Assembly (NCBI GenBank): GCA_034521225.1
Contig: JAXHMR010000009.1
Coordinates: forward strand, 9,728-73,727
Direction of reading: 5' to 3'
DNA length: 64,000 nucleotides
Origin: Woeseia sp034521225
GTDB lineage: Bacteria > Pseudomonadota > Gammaproteobacteria > Steroidobacterales > Woeseiaceae
Position 1 is the first letter of the stretch; each line of letters opens with the position of its first letter. The position numbers and the translations under genes are program-made. The notes below the pieces were generated by a model that saw nothing but the letters and a program-made list of their open reading frames with translations, was not told the DNA's origin and ran no database searches. Shown piece after piece: positions 47,687 to 57,015 of the stretch.

Positions 47687-48571
47687 TTAATTCGACAGGC
47701 TGTAGACGTAAGCTGCAAGGATTCGTGCCCGGTCCGTTCCCAGCAGGTCAGCATGTGCGGGCATGACACCATTGCGTCCCTCGACGATGGACTTGCGGAC
47801 GGCGGACTGTGAGGCGCCATACATCCATGCATCGTCGGCCAGGCTCGGCGCTCCCAATGCCTGCATGCCGCTGCCGTCGGCGCCGTGGCAGCCGATGCAC
47901 AGGCTCATGTAGCGGCCATGCGCTGGCGAGGACGTATTGGAGCCATCGGCCATGTTACGAACATAGATTACCATTTCGTTAATGCCCTGTTCTCCCTGCA
48001 GCGCAGCGCCAAGGGCCGGCATGATGCCGGTACGCCCCTGGAGGATGGACTGTTCAATTTGCTGCGGCGAACCGCCCCAGTTCCAGGTATCGTCCGCCAG
48101 GTTCGGAAACCCCGGGGCGCCGAGCGCATTTGCACCATGACATTGCGAACAATAGTTTGCATACAGGCTGCTGCCGATGCGCATGGCCCGTTCATTGCCG
48201 ACGAGGTCCTCAACCGGCATCGCCCCAAACTCGGCAAATACAGGCCCGTAGCGCTCCTCGGCGGCAGCCATCTGTTCCTCATATTGCTGCTGCTGGCTCC
48301 AGCCCAGTATTCCGGAGAAATTTCCCAGCGACGGGTACAGCACAAAATAGGCGGCACCCCATACCAGGGTAAGCACGAACAGCCACAGCCACCACATCGG
48401 CAACGGATTGTTCAGCTCCCGTATATCCTCGTCCCAGACGTGGTGCTCTGACGCCTCGATTTCCTCGTCAGACTGACGTTGCCGATTCGTCCAGAAAATC
48501 AGCCAGAAACAGGCGAGCATACTCGCGACCGTGCCAACAGCGACATACCAGCTCCACGCGCTGCTCATCAT
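47687..48571 (-). CDS. ccoP: cbb3-type cytochrome c oxidase subunit III (diheme)
   Basis: CcoP delivers electrons to the cbb3 oxidase. It has 294 residues: N-terminal helices (AWSWYVAVGTVASMLACFWLI and WWLWLFVLTLVWGAAYFVL), with the typical HHVWDEDIRELNNPLPMWW between them, then two heme c domains. Heme sites are NYCSQCHGANALG and SLCIGCHGADGSG, with axial Met in TGIMPALG and NGVMPAHA. The first ATG of ATGATG at 48571 overlaps the ccoQ stop; the second ATG three bases later is equally possible. The gene is intact. Confidence 0.95.
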   Translation of the reverse strand: MMSSAWSWYVAVGTVASMLACFWLIFWTNRQRQSDEEIEASEHHVWDEDIRELNNPLPMWWLWLFVLTLVWGAAYFVLYPSLGNFSGILGWSQQQQYEEQMAAAEERYGPVFAEFGAMPVEDLVGNERAMRIGSSLYANYCSQCHGANALGAPGFPNLADDTWNWGGSPQQIEQSILQGRTGIMPALGAALQGEQGINEMVIYVRNMADGSNTSSPAHGRYMSLCIGCHGADGSGMQALGAPSLADDAWMYGASQSAVRKSIVEGRNGVMPAHADLLGTDRARILAAYVYSLSN

Positions 48572-48750
48572 TCGCGCTCCTTGTTCTCTCGGGAATCACT
48601 TTTCGGGGGTTGCGTATCGTCTTCGAGGGGCATGCGCGCCGCCTTGTCGAAATCACCCCGTCGTTTGCGGCTGAAGCTCCATGCCACGATGCCGATAAAC
48701 AGAATCAGCATTACCACCGTAAGCAAGCCGCGTATGGTTCCGATGTCCAT
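48568..48750 (-). CDS. ccoQ: cbb3-type oxidase small subunit CcoQ
   Basis: A 60-residue single-helix subunit that stabilises the cbb3 complex. It starts MDIGTIRGLLTVVMLILFIG and continues IVAWSFSRKRRGDFDKAARM, the CcoQ/FixQ pattern in which a basic patch and acidic tail follow the helix. Its stop overlaps the ccoP start, and the ccoO stop is two bases before its own start, as expected for ccoNOQP. Confidence 0.92.
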   Translation of the reverse strand: MDIGTIRGLLTVVMLILFIGIVAWSFSRKRRGDFDKAARMPLEDDTQPPKSDSRENKERE

Positions 48751-48752
48751 AG

Positions 48753-49360
48753 CTAGCGTGCCGACCGGACTGTGCCGAGATTCTGCAGGTAGGCCACCAG
48801 CGCATCCAGCTCGCTCTTGCCGTTGACGACTTCCGGGGCCGCCGCTATCTGTTCGTCTGTATAAGGATCGCCCAAAAGCTGCAATGCCCGCATCTTGCGC
48901 GCGACGATGTCCCCGTCGACCATCGACGCTGCTCGAGCCATGGATAGGCCGGCATATTTGAATCGGGCACCAGGTCCTGTGGCTTGATCAGGTGTATCCG
49001 GTGCCAGTCGTCGCTATAGCGCTTGCCGACGCGTGCAAGATCCGGCCCGGTGCGTTTTGAGCCAAACTGGAACGGCCTGTCATAAACAAACTCCCCGGCA
49101 ACCGAATACGGCCCATAGCGTTCCGTTTCGCTGCGAAACGGCCGTATCTGTTGTGAGTGGCAGTTGTAGCAACCCTCACGGACGTACACATCCCGTCCGG
49201 CCAGTTGCAGTGGCGGATACGGCTCGATGCCCTCCAATGGCTCCGTTGTCGAGCTGCTCGCCATCAGCGGCAGTATCTCGACCAGTCCGCCGATGCTGAT
49301 TACAACGACGATCAGGACCGACATCAGGGTTATGTTTTTCTCGACTGTTTCGTGATTCAT
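48753..49360 (-). CDS. ccoO: cbb3-type cytochrome c oxidase subunit II (frameshifted)
   Basis: CcoO is the mono-heme membrane-anchored subunit. After one helix (MSVLIVVVISIGGLVEILPL) it shows EPYPPLQLAGRDVYVREGCYNCHSQ... with heme site CYNCH, and the signature ERYGPYSVAGEFVYDRPFQ. An axial Met lies in SNMPAYPWL. A frameshift near 48925 displaces the last 60 residues, which read MRALQLLGDPYTDE and LDALVAYLQNLGT in the next frame up to the stop at 48753. About 202 residues in total, normal for CcoO. It is flanked by ccoN and ccoQ in the canonical order. Confidence 0.93.
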
Positions 49361-49370
49361 ATCGATGCCC

Positions 49371-50789
49371 TCACGCCGCCGGCTGTACGACTGTAACCGG
49401 TTCGGGCCTGACCCTCGCCGCAGTCTTGTATACGTTGTAAACCATGATCAGCATTCCCGAGAAGAAGACCAATCCGCCCAGCAGCCGGATACCGTAGTAC
49501 GGATAGGTGAAGCGGATGCTTTCGATGAAGGAATACGTCAATGTGCCGTCCTCGTTGAACGCTCGCCACATCAATCCCTGGGTTATGCCGGATATCCACA
49601 TCGACACTGCATACAGCACGACGCCTATCGTCGAAGTCCAGAAATGCACATCAATGAGCTTCGTTGAATACATCTTTTCCTTTCCGTACAGCTTGGGTAT
49701 CAGGCAGTACAGCGAGCCGATCGTCATCATCGCGACCCAGCCCAGCGCGCCGGAATGTACATGGCCGATGGTCCAGTCCGTGTAGTGCGACAGCGCATTG
49801 ACCGTCTTGATTGACATCATCGGGCCTTCGAACGTAGACATACCGTAGAAAGACAATGCCGACGATCATGAATTTCAGCACGGGGTCGGTACGCAGTTTG
49901 TGCCAGGCCCCTGAGAGCGTCATGATGCCGTTGATCATGCCGCCCCACGACGGCGCCAGCAGGATCAGCGAAAAGACCATGCCGATTGATTGCGCCCAGT
50001 CAGGCAATGAACTGTAGTGCAGATGGTGCGGACCGGCCCACATGTAGATTGCGATCAATGCCCAGAAATGGACGACGGAAAGCCGGTAAGAATAGACCGG
50101 ACGCCCGGCCTGTTTCGGCACGAAGTAATACATCATGCCAAGGAAGCCAGCCGTCAGGAAGAAGCCGACCGCATTGTGTCCGTACCACCACTGCATCATT
50201 GCATCCACCACGCCCGAGTAGATGGGATACGACTTCCATAACGTTACCGGTCTGGCGAGGTTGTTAAAATGTGCAGAACGGCAACGGTGATAATGAACGA
50301 TGCGTAAAACCAGTTCGCAACGTAAATATGTTTTACCCGGCGCCTGGCGATGGTGCCAAGGAATACCGCGCCGAAAGACACCCAGACGACGGCTATCAGC
50401 AGGTCAATGGGCCATTCCAGTTCCGCATATTCCTTGCTCTGGGTAATGCCGAGCGGCAGCGTGATTGCCGCCAGCACGATCACCAGCTGCCAGCCCCAGA
50501 AAGTGAAGGCCGCGAGCTTCCCGAACGCGAGCCGCACGTGACAGGTTCGCTGAACGACATAGTAGGCTGTCGCAAACAGCCCGCAGCCTCCGAACGCAAA
50601 TATAACCGCGTTCGTATGCAGCGGCCGCAACCGGCTGTAGGTCAGGTATGGCAGGTCAAAACTTAAGCCCGGCCAGATTAGCTGTGCGGCGATTATCAGT
50701 CCGACCAGCATGCCGACAATGCCCCACGCAACCGTCATGATCGTGAACTGGCGGACGACCTTGTCGTTGTAACTAGCTTGAGATTCCAT
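49371..50789 (-). CDS. ccoN: cbb3-type cytochrome c oxidase subunit I (two frameshifts)
   Basis: CcoN holds heme b, heme b3 and CuB, and reduces oxygen to water with proton pumping at low oxygen. The N-terminus reads FTIMTVAWGIVGMLVGLII and RLRPLHTNAVIFAFGGCG with the heme b His. After a shift near 50255 the middle shows MQWWYGHNAVGFFLTAGFLG and IYMWAGPHHLHYSSLPDW with the CuB ligands. After a second shift near 49860 it ends with MSFYGMSTFEGPMMSIKTVN, SHYTDWTIGHVHSGALGWV and the closing helices. Combined length about 473 residues matches the family. A glance at the 130 bases upstream found no FNR box. Confidence 0.94.
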
Positions 50790-50920
50790 AAAGAGGGGTC
50801 CCGTTTCTCTGTGTCATTTATTGGGGGCCATTCACGGTTCGCGCGACCGCACGGCACGGCGGGCTGGCGAGCGGCGAGAAGGGCAAACCCGGATATCCAT
50901 TTCCGGCCCCGTTGGACCGA

Positions 50921-51760
50921 TCACGAACCCAGGTTGACGCCCTCGCCGTCCTGGTTGCGCGGCATGGCCGTAATGCCGACAGCATGCCGGGGAAATGCAC
51001 TTGCATCGATGGTCTCCAGATATCCGTGCCAGGCGGCATAGCCGATGACAGGCAGGATGACCACCAGGCTCACGAAAGCGGTTGCGAACCCGATTACCAG
51101 AGCAAGAACGATGACAGCAAGCCAGACCAGCATGGCGAACTTGTTCCGCAATACGGCATTTATCGAAGTAACGACCGCCGTGATTGTATCTACATCCCGG
51201 TGCATGATCATCGGCAGGGAAAAGGCGCTGGCCGAGAACGTCACTGCAGTAAAAATCGCGCCAACGAACGTCCCGATACCGAGGTAGGTGGCCATGTTCC
51301 CGAGGTTGGGCTCGCCTTCACTGGGGAAGAAAATACTGACCATCGCGCCACTGCGTACCCAGACGATGAAAATTACCAGCAGAATGACGGCGAACAGCAT
51401 CTCGTTACCGAGGTGCCGCCGGAATGCGGCACGCAGGCTGCCTGCCATCGACGGCGGCTGGCCGCGTTCGAGCTGCGCGCTGATCGCATACAGGCCGATG
51501 CAGGCCAGCGGCGCGAGAAATACAAAACCGCCGAGCATTGCAACCATCAGCCATACACTGCCGTAGGCCCAGGCGAGCAATGACACCAGTGCGATGGTGG
51601 CGGCCATGAAAATGCCGTAGGCGAGGCTCTCGCGCGGTGCCTGCCGCCAGTCGCGAACGCCCTTTCGCAGCCAGCCCAATGCCGCAAACGGCGCCAGTTG
51701 CCGGCAGGGCGCGACAAAGGGCATCGTATCCCTGTCAAATGCCGTATTGTTATCCGTCAT
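50921..51760 (-). CDS. DUF2189 family integral membrane protein
   Basis: A 279-residue inner-membrane protein of the DUF2189 family with about six helices (for example GIFMAATIALVSLLAWAYG, FLAPLACIGLYAISAQLERG, and a C-terminal helix pair with FVSLVVILPVIGYAAWHGYL). The motif RAAFRRHLGNEMLFAVILL and the start LGWLRKGVRDWRQAPRESL are typical. The ATG at 51760 is used as the family N-terminus begins there; an open frame upstream is unrelated. DUF2189 genes are often next to cbb3 oxidase genes, as here. Function unknown. The gap to ccoN (50790-50920) presumably carries the oxidase promoter. Confidence 0.83.
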   Translation of the reverse strand: MTDNNTAFDRDTMPFVAPCRQLAPFAALGWLRKGVRDWRQAPRESLAYGIFMAATIALVSLLAWAYGSVWLMVAMLGGFVFLAPLACIGLYAISAQLERGQPPSMAGSLRAAFRRHLGNEMLFAVILLVIFIVWVRSGAMVSIFFPSEGEPNLGNMATYLGIGTFVGAIFTAVTFSASAFSLPMIMHRDVDTITAVVTSINAVLRNKFAMLVWLAVIVLALVIGFATAFVSLVVILPVIGYAAWHGYLETIDASAFPRHAVGITAMPRNQDGEGVNLGS

Positions 51761-51939
51761 GCAAGCATCTTCCGCCAACCTCGGTGATGCAGGACTCAGT
51801 GCGCATCGGCAATGATACGCGGCAGCCTCTGTCATTGTAATCTACAGAATCGTTCGGTGTCCGCCTCTGACAGGCACGTGATTTGATTTCATGCACGATC
51901 GAACCAGCCACAACAGGTCCCCCATGGTCTCCGCCGGTT

Positions 51940-52520
51940 TTACCCTTCTCTTCCGCTGCTCTGGATCTGCCTGAACAGGCGCTCGAACGTAGCCTCTACC
52001 TGGCGGCCGAACAGCGGATCGCCGCGCTCTGTTCCGCCGGAATGCTCAAGGAATTGATGTCCGTCCTCTGCCATCGTTCGGCAACGCCGGAACAGATCGA
52101 GTTCTTCCCACTGCATATGACCGCGCAATGCGTGAACATAGCGCAGCAGGTCTGCCACGATGGATTTTCGGTCAACGAAGTTGCCGGACTCGATCAATGC
52201 CAGCTGATCGCGCGCACGCCGGCCCTGCTCCCCTGTTCCCGGTGGTCATGGGAAATGCGCTGAAAGCCGGCAGTCAGCTCCGGGCGGACTTCCTTGATTT
52301 CCGCGTAAAGGCGATCTTCCTTGGGGTGGTGTACCGCATCCGGGTAGCCTGTCATGTACTGCATGATATCGTGCATCAGCTCGAAATCAGGGTTGCCGTC
52401 ATCCAACAGGCGATTCGATTCCCGTTCCAGCAACTCAAGCAGAAACGCCATGTTCCTGTGGTCCTGGTGCAATTCGTCCAGCAGCACTGCAATGTCGTTG
52501 GACACGTCTCTACTCAGCAA
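51940..52520 (-). CDS. Hemerythrin-domain protein (one frameshift)
   Basis: A di-iron hemerythrin-like protein of about 193 residues that could bind O2 or NO or repair iron centres. The His ligands appear in LDELHQDHRNMAFLLELL, HPKEDRLYAEIKE and HDHREQG. After a shift near 52225 come RYVHALRGHMQWEELDLF, giving the last His and Glu. The start is uncertain: TTG 52520 or GTG 52505. It lies in the minus-strand run downstream of the sensor kinase and beside the oxidase cluster. Many such proteins protect against nitrosative stress in denitrifiers. The 3' end beyond the shift reads RLFRQIQSSGREG. Confidence 0.8.
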
Positions 52521-52538
52521 AGCACCTGTAGCGGTTAA

Positions 52539-55500
52539 TTATCCTGTGGCGGGCAGACTGCCCATATCCGCAATTGTACCTACGGTAATCAGCAAACAGA
52601 CCGAGTTCGTCATATAACCACCGCCTACTCCACCGCTTCCAGCCGAAGCCCGGATATTGGGGCGAGTCGGCAAAGCCACGTTGAATGTGGTTCCCTGGCC
52701 CGGTCTTGACGTAAAGGAGATCTTGCCGCCTGCCTGGCGAATGATGCCGTGGCTGACGGCCAGGCCAAGGCCGGTCCCTCCACGTTTTTGACGGGTCGTG
52801 ACGAACGGCTCGAAGATACGCTCGCCCAGCGCCGGGTCGATGCCTGGACCAGTATCGGCAACGCTCAGGCGCGCCGTGTCGGGCCCGGATTCAGACCCGC
52901 CTGCGCTCAGTTCGACCGCGATGCGTCCCTGGGAATCGATCGCGTCCCGTGCATTGACCACCAGGTTGATCAGGACTTGCTGAAGCTGGACCGGATCGAT
53001 AAAGCAAACGCCGCAGCTTTCGGTCCGCCATTCCAGATTGATGCTGGAGGGCAACAGCCGTTCAAGGAAGTCACGCGTCTTGTCGACTTCGTTCGCCAGG
53101 TCAAGCCAGCGGGGCGCCACGGGCTGCCGTCGGGCAAAGGTCAGCAACTGTCGGGTCAGGCTGGTTGCGCGCTCGGCCGCGTCGAGGATCTGTTCGGTGT
53201 CCTTTCGCAGGATCGAATCGGCGGGCAGCTGACTGGCCAGAGTTTCGGTTCCGCTGACGATGATCGTCAGCACATTGTTGAAATCATGCGCGACACCGCC
53301 GGCCAGTAGACCGACCGATTCCAGCTTCTGCGCTTCCATCTGCGCGATCCGGCGTTGTTCGCGGCGACGGTAGACCGCCTGCATGAGCAGCGCCAGGCCG
53401 CCGATCAGAGCGGTGATGCTCAGCAGCCAGAGCAGTGGCTGGTGCAACAGATGCCGTTCGACATGCAAAGCTGTGCTGGAGAGGCTTGAGAAACCGCTGC
53501 CGGGGAGGCGGGCCTGCACCTGGAAGGTGTAGTCGCCGGCCGGAAGTTTCCGGTACATAGCGCTGCGCTCGGCGGTTTGGAACCAGGTATCGTCGTATCC
53601 GGCCAGTCGATACCGATACACAAGATCGCTCGCCTGGAGGAATTCGGGGCTGGCCCAATTGAATTCGATCCACTCCGGCAAGGGCTCCAGCCGCAACGTA
53701 GCGTCGGTGGGCAGCAGCCGGTTCTCGCTGAGGACGCGCCCGAGGACCGGCACCAGCGGAGGCGACACATGCTCAAGCGGTGCTGGATCGATGATCGCGA
53801 CCCCGCTGCTGGTGGGGTACCACAGCCGACCGTCGTGCGCGCGCCAGACCGCGGGCTGGAACCCGCCGTTAGTTTCAGACCGTGGCATGCCGTCTGACTG
53901 GTTGATGTGCAAGCTCTCCAGACGCTGGCCCTGACCCGAAAGCACGGCTTCGAGCGCTTTGGTTTCCATCCTGAACACGCCTCGATTGCTGCTGATCCAG
54001 GTGCCGCCGATCGAGTCTTGGACCAGGGAAAAAACGTGGCTGTCCGGCAGGCCCTGGGCCGGCCCGATCACGCGCGCCTGCTGGCCGTCCCAGTGCACCA
54101 GGCCGCTGGCGGTAGTGATCCACACCGCCCCCGAGGCACTCTGATGAAATCCTGTCACGCTGTGACTGGGCATCTGATCTTCCAGCGGTGTGCGCGCGAT
54201 CCGGTCACCACGTTTCCAGAACAGCCCATCGCCGTCGCTGGCGATCCAGAGCGTTCCGTCGCGATCGACCAGCAAGGCGGTGATGGGTGCATCGAAACCG
54301 CCTTCGGGCTGCCGGATTTCGATACCACCCTCCCGGAATTCTGCCAGGCTATCGATCGTGCCCAGCCACAAACGCTCACCATCGCCGGCCATGGCACCGA
54401 TGGTCGGGTGCGGCAAACCATCCTGATCATTCCAGCTGCCGGTCACCTGCCCGTCGGCGATTCGATTCAGCCCGCTGCGCGTTCCCACCCAGACGGCACC
54501 GTTCCACTCGACCAGCGACAGCACCTGATTCGAGAGCAACCCCTGTTCGGTGCCGAAGGTCGAAATCTCGCCATTGGCCAGCCGGGTGACGCCGCCACCA
54601 AAACTGCCAATCCACATTGCGCCATCCGCGCTCTGCATGACCGGCAGGATCGGAAACGCGGGCAAGCCGTGGCGGTCCGTGAGCGGCAGGGCCCGGGCCT
54701 TGCGCAATCGAATCAGACCGCTGCCGCCGGTGGCCAGCCACACGCTGCGCTGACGGTCCTCGAACAGGCGGGTGACGTGGGTCCGCACGAGGTCATCCGG
54801 TGCCGATAGTTGCTCGAACTGCTGGTTGCAGCGCCGGACCACAATGCCGCTGTCGAGCCCCATCCAAAGCACGCCGTCACGGTCCTCGAGCAGGGAGCGT
54901 ACGAAAAATTCGTCATCCAGACCGCGCCGGCCGGCGTGATCGACAAGTCCATTCTGATCCAGGCTGAACAATCCGGTCCGCGTGCCGATCCATAGCGTGC
55001 CGTCGGCTGACTCGATCAGGCTGTTGACGTGAGCCTCGGCAATCAATTCGGCCCCGACAGCATCATGAAAGACCCGGCCATCAAACCACTGGATTCCTTC
55101 CCCGGCATAGCCGACCCACCAGCCACCCGAAGCGCGGGGCGCGATATCGTTGATGGTGGATCCGGCGCGTTGCTGCGTCGGTTCGAACTCGTCCCCGCTT
55201 TCGGGGTCGATCAGAACCAGGCCATGACCTCGCGTTGCAGCGATCAAACGCCCGCCGTCCGCCTCGGCCAGCGCGTGAACCCGGTAGTCGCCTGCCAGAA
55301 TCCGTTCAGCCTGGTAAGGCGCAGTCAGCCGCATGCGAAGCGTGCCACTCGAATTGGTTCCTACGATCAGCCGATCCTGATCATCAAACAGGAGTGCGGT
55401 GATGTACTCGCCGCCATATTGGAGCGGCTCGGTCAGGTCGATTCGTTCGAAAACTCGACCATCGAAGCGGGCCAGGCCGTCTTCCGTTCCGACCCACAGG

Positions 55501-55673
55501 AACCCGGCCGCATCCTGGCCCAGCGCGTAAAGCGTATCCAGCGGCAATCCCGCTTCGCTGTCGTAGTGGGTCACCTGCCACTGAGAAAGTGGCACTTCAC
55601 AGGCCGGCCTTGCCGTCGTCCAGATCAAAAGCCCCAGGCCCGTCAGCAGAACCTTGTAGATCATTGCTTGCAT
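52539..55673 (-). CDS. Two-component propeller sensor histidine kinase
   Basis: A large sensor kinase of 1044 residues. A signal/anchor (LLTGLGLLIWTTARPACEV) is followed by about 700 periplasmic residues of two-component-propeller repeats, each with a LW(V/I)GT-type element such as FLWVGTEDGLARFDG, TLWIGTRTGLFSLD and LWLGTIDSLAEF. A Y_Y_Y domain comes next (VYRYRLAGYDDTWF), then a transmembrane helix (LLWLLSITALIGGLALLM) and an NtrB-type kinase: GGVAHDFNNVLTII with the phospho-His, NLVVNARDAI, DTGPGIDP and GGTGLGLAVSHGI. Unlike classical hybrid HTCS proteins there is no receiver or DNA-binding domain. The last 30 residues do not look like kinase and may be an extension. The gene is intact. 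The ligand is unknown. Confidence 0.88.
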   Translation of the reverse strand: MQAMIYKVLLTGLGLLIWTTARPACEVPLSQWQVTHYDSEAGLPLDTLYALGQDAAGFLWVGTEDGLARFDGRVFERIDLTEPLQYGGEYITALLFDDQDRLIVGTNSSGTLRMRLTAPYQAERILAGDYRVHALAEADGGRLIAATRGHGLVLIDPESGDEFEPTQQRAGSTINDIAPRASGGWWVGYAGEGIQWFDGRVFHDAVGAELIAEAHVNSLIESADGTLWIGTRTGLFSLDQNGLVDHAGRRGLDDEFFVRSLLEDRDGVLWMGLDSGIVVRRCNQQFEQLSAPDDLVRTHVTRLFEDRQRSVWLATGGSGLIRLRKARALPLTDRHGLPAFPILPVMQSADGAMWIGSFGGGVTRLANGEISTFGTEQGLLSNQVLSLVEWNGAVWVGTRSGLNRIADGQVTGSWNDQDGLPHPTIGAMAGDGERLWLGTIDSLAEFREGGIEIRQPEGGFDAPITALLVDRDGTLWIASDGDGLFWKRGDRIARTPLEDQMPSHSVTGFHQSASGAVWITTASGLVHWDGQQARVIGPAQGLPDSHVFSLVQDSIGGTWISSNRGVFRMETKALEAVLSGQGQRLESLHINQSDGMPRSETNGGFQPAVWRAHDGRLWYPTSSGVAIIDPAPLEHVSPPLVPVLGRVLSENRLLPTDATLRLEPLPEWIEFNWASPEFLQASDLVYRYRLAGYDDTWFQTAERSAMYRKLPAGDYTFQVQARLPGSGFSSLSSTALHVERHLLHQPLLWLLSITALIGGLALLMQAVYRRREQRRIAQMEAQKLESVGLLAGGVAHDFNNVLTIIVSGTETLASQLPADSILRKDTEQILDAAERATSLTRQLLTFARRQPVAPRWLDLANEVDKTRDFLERLLPSSINLEWRTESCGVCFIDPVQLQQVLINLVVNARDAIDSQGRIAVELSAGGSESGPDTARLSVADTGPGIDPALGERIFEPFVTTRQKRGGTGLGLAVSHGIIRQAGGKISFTSRPGQGTTFNVALPTRPNIRASAGSGGVGGGYMTNSVCLLITVGTIADMGSLPATG

Positions 55674-55887
55674 GATCGGGCCCCGACGAGATGAAGTCCG
55701 ATTCTGAAGCCTGCGGTCTGTTGTGGCAAGGCGGAAGAATGCATACGATTCCTGATACCGGCACCAAATTGAAGCTGCATCGGACCTTGGTGCATGGCTC
55801 CGCCTCCCGACCTACGATGGTACAACCCTGCCGCCCACGGAGACCGCAGCGCCACAGATATATCCACAGCGTAACCAGCTGAAGTAA

Positions 55888-56016
55888 ACGAAGAAGCAAT
55901 ATCGAGTCCGGAACTGGAGGGAATACGACGCCGGGCTCTGCAAACGCGGTGACCTGACGATCTTGTTCTCGGAAGATGCACTTCGCGACTGGCATCCGCC
56001 GGTGGGCGCAAAACCC
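55888..56016 (+). mobile_element. IS5-family transposase N-terminal remnant
   Basis: Directly after a TAA at 55885, 43 codons read KKQYRVRNWREYDAGLCKRG and DLTILFSEDALRDWHPP, the typical beginning of an IS5-group transposase. No start codon is present, and the transposase stops abruptly: the frame runs on into unrelated sequence at about 56017. There are no visible terminal inverted repeats. It is a decayed fragment of an insertion sequence. Bases 55674-55887 contain no other recognised gene. Confidence 0.65.
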
Positions 56017-56175
56017 GATCTGATCGACGTCGCGCCGGAAGTGAACATGACGGTCGGTAAGTTTCGAGTGCTCGCTCTGGAAGAATTGATTCGCCAGAAA
56101 CAGACGATGAACCGGCCAAAGGATCGCGCCGTTATCGAATTGCTCGAAGAGGTCCTGCGGCAACGAATTGGGTAA
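56017..56175 (+). pseudogene. Nucleotidyltransferase-like C-terminal fragment fused to IS5 remnant
   Basis: In the same frame as the transposase remnant, 52 codons read DLIDVAPEVNMTVGKFRVLA and LEELIRQKQTMNRPKDRAVI, ending in a stop at 56173. The pattern of a helix with Lys-x-x-x-x-RPKD followed by a final helix resembles the end of AbiEii/DUF6036-like nucleotidyltransferases. The catalytic part is missing. An insertion followed by deletion could have produced the junction. Confidence 0.5.
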
Positions 56176-56192
56176 TGACTGAATATTCCCGG

Positions 56193-56855
56193 CTAACTAC
56201 TGTCAGGCGCATTCCGCTGCGATGGATCCCGATTGAAAGTCCGGATCTGCTCAAAAGGATCAACCTGGCTACGCTGTAGTTTCGCAGCCCTGGACCACCA
56301 TTCCAATTGCCTGAAGGTTCTGCCGAGATAATCTGTCCAGGCGTCCGCATCCTCCTGCACTGATCCATCTTCGTCGAACACCTCATGCGCTTTGGGTATA
56401 TGAACCATTGCCGACACTGGCAGGCACCCGAGCTCCGACAGGAAAGTCCGCATGGCAACGGCAGCCCTGGCGCCACCCCATTGGCCAGCAGAGTAGGTCA
56501 CGATCGCGCTTGGCTTGTATGAGAAGAGCGAGCTGCCGAAGTGATTCAACAGATGTGCAAGCGCCGGGCTCAATGAGTGGTTGTATTCCGGACTCACCAT
56601 GACGTAGCCATCCGCGCGGCCAATCTTATCAGCCAGTGTTTTCAGATCCTTCGGCACTTTGCTGCTTGCATAAGCGAAGTGCGGTTTGAACACGTGGCCA
56701 AGGGCCACGTCCAGCGGATCTATCAGCTCTACCGTATTCCCCTCATCAGTCTTCGTGAAATGGGAAGCGCAGGCCCTCGCAACTCTAAGGCCCAGTCTCG
56801 GCGGGTTCGGCGGACTGCTTTGACGAACCGTTCCCAGAAAAATCAGAAATTTCAT
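56193..56855 (-). CDS. NAD(P)H-dependent FMN reductase family protein
   Basis: A 220-residue flavodoxin-fold reductase of the NADPH-dependent FMN reductase family, in the cytoplasm. The flavin phosphate loop is near the N-terminus (FLGTVRQSSPPNPPRLGLRV), and the family motif VMVSPEYNHSLSPALAHLLN is at about residue 86; a second flavin contact is YSAGQWGGARAAVAM. It may produce reduced flavin or reduce quinones and azo compounds. The gene is intact and apparently monocistronic, with the IS5/nucleotidyltransferase debris behind it and the DUF885 gene ahead. Confidence 0.88.
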   Translation of the reverse strand: MKFLIFLGTVRQSSPPNPPRLGLRVARACASHFTKTDEGNTVELIDPLDVALGHVFKPHFAYASSKVPKDLKTLADKIGRADGYVMVSPEYNHSLSPALAHLLNHFGSSLFSYKPSAIVTYSAGQWGGARAAVAMRTFLSELGCLPVSAMVHIPKAHEVFDEDGSVQEDADAWTDYLGRTFRQLEWWSRAAKLQRSQVDPFEQIRTFNRDPSQRNAPDSS

Positions 56856-57015
56856 AGCTGGATATCGTTTCCTTGATGAGTTTACCCGGCATCAATCGGC
56901 CGGCGCATGGCGATTGATGGTGGGGCGTTGGACTGAGGCGGCGAGGCGGTACCGGTCCGAAGTGGTTGTCGCGTCTTGCGCCGCTCCTGCGAAGCCCCGG
57001 CGCGAACACCAACCA

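Noticed and set aside
9247..50920. FNR/DNR boxes (TTGAT-N4-ATCAA) upstream of nor, nir and cco genes
   Set aside because: Reading the main gaps by eye found just isolated half sites (for example near 25674); no convincing full site, so none was annotated. A motif scan would be needed to settle it.
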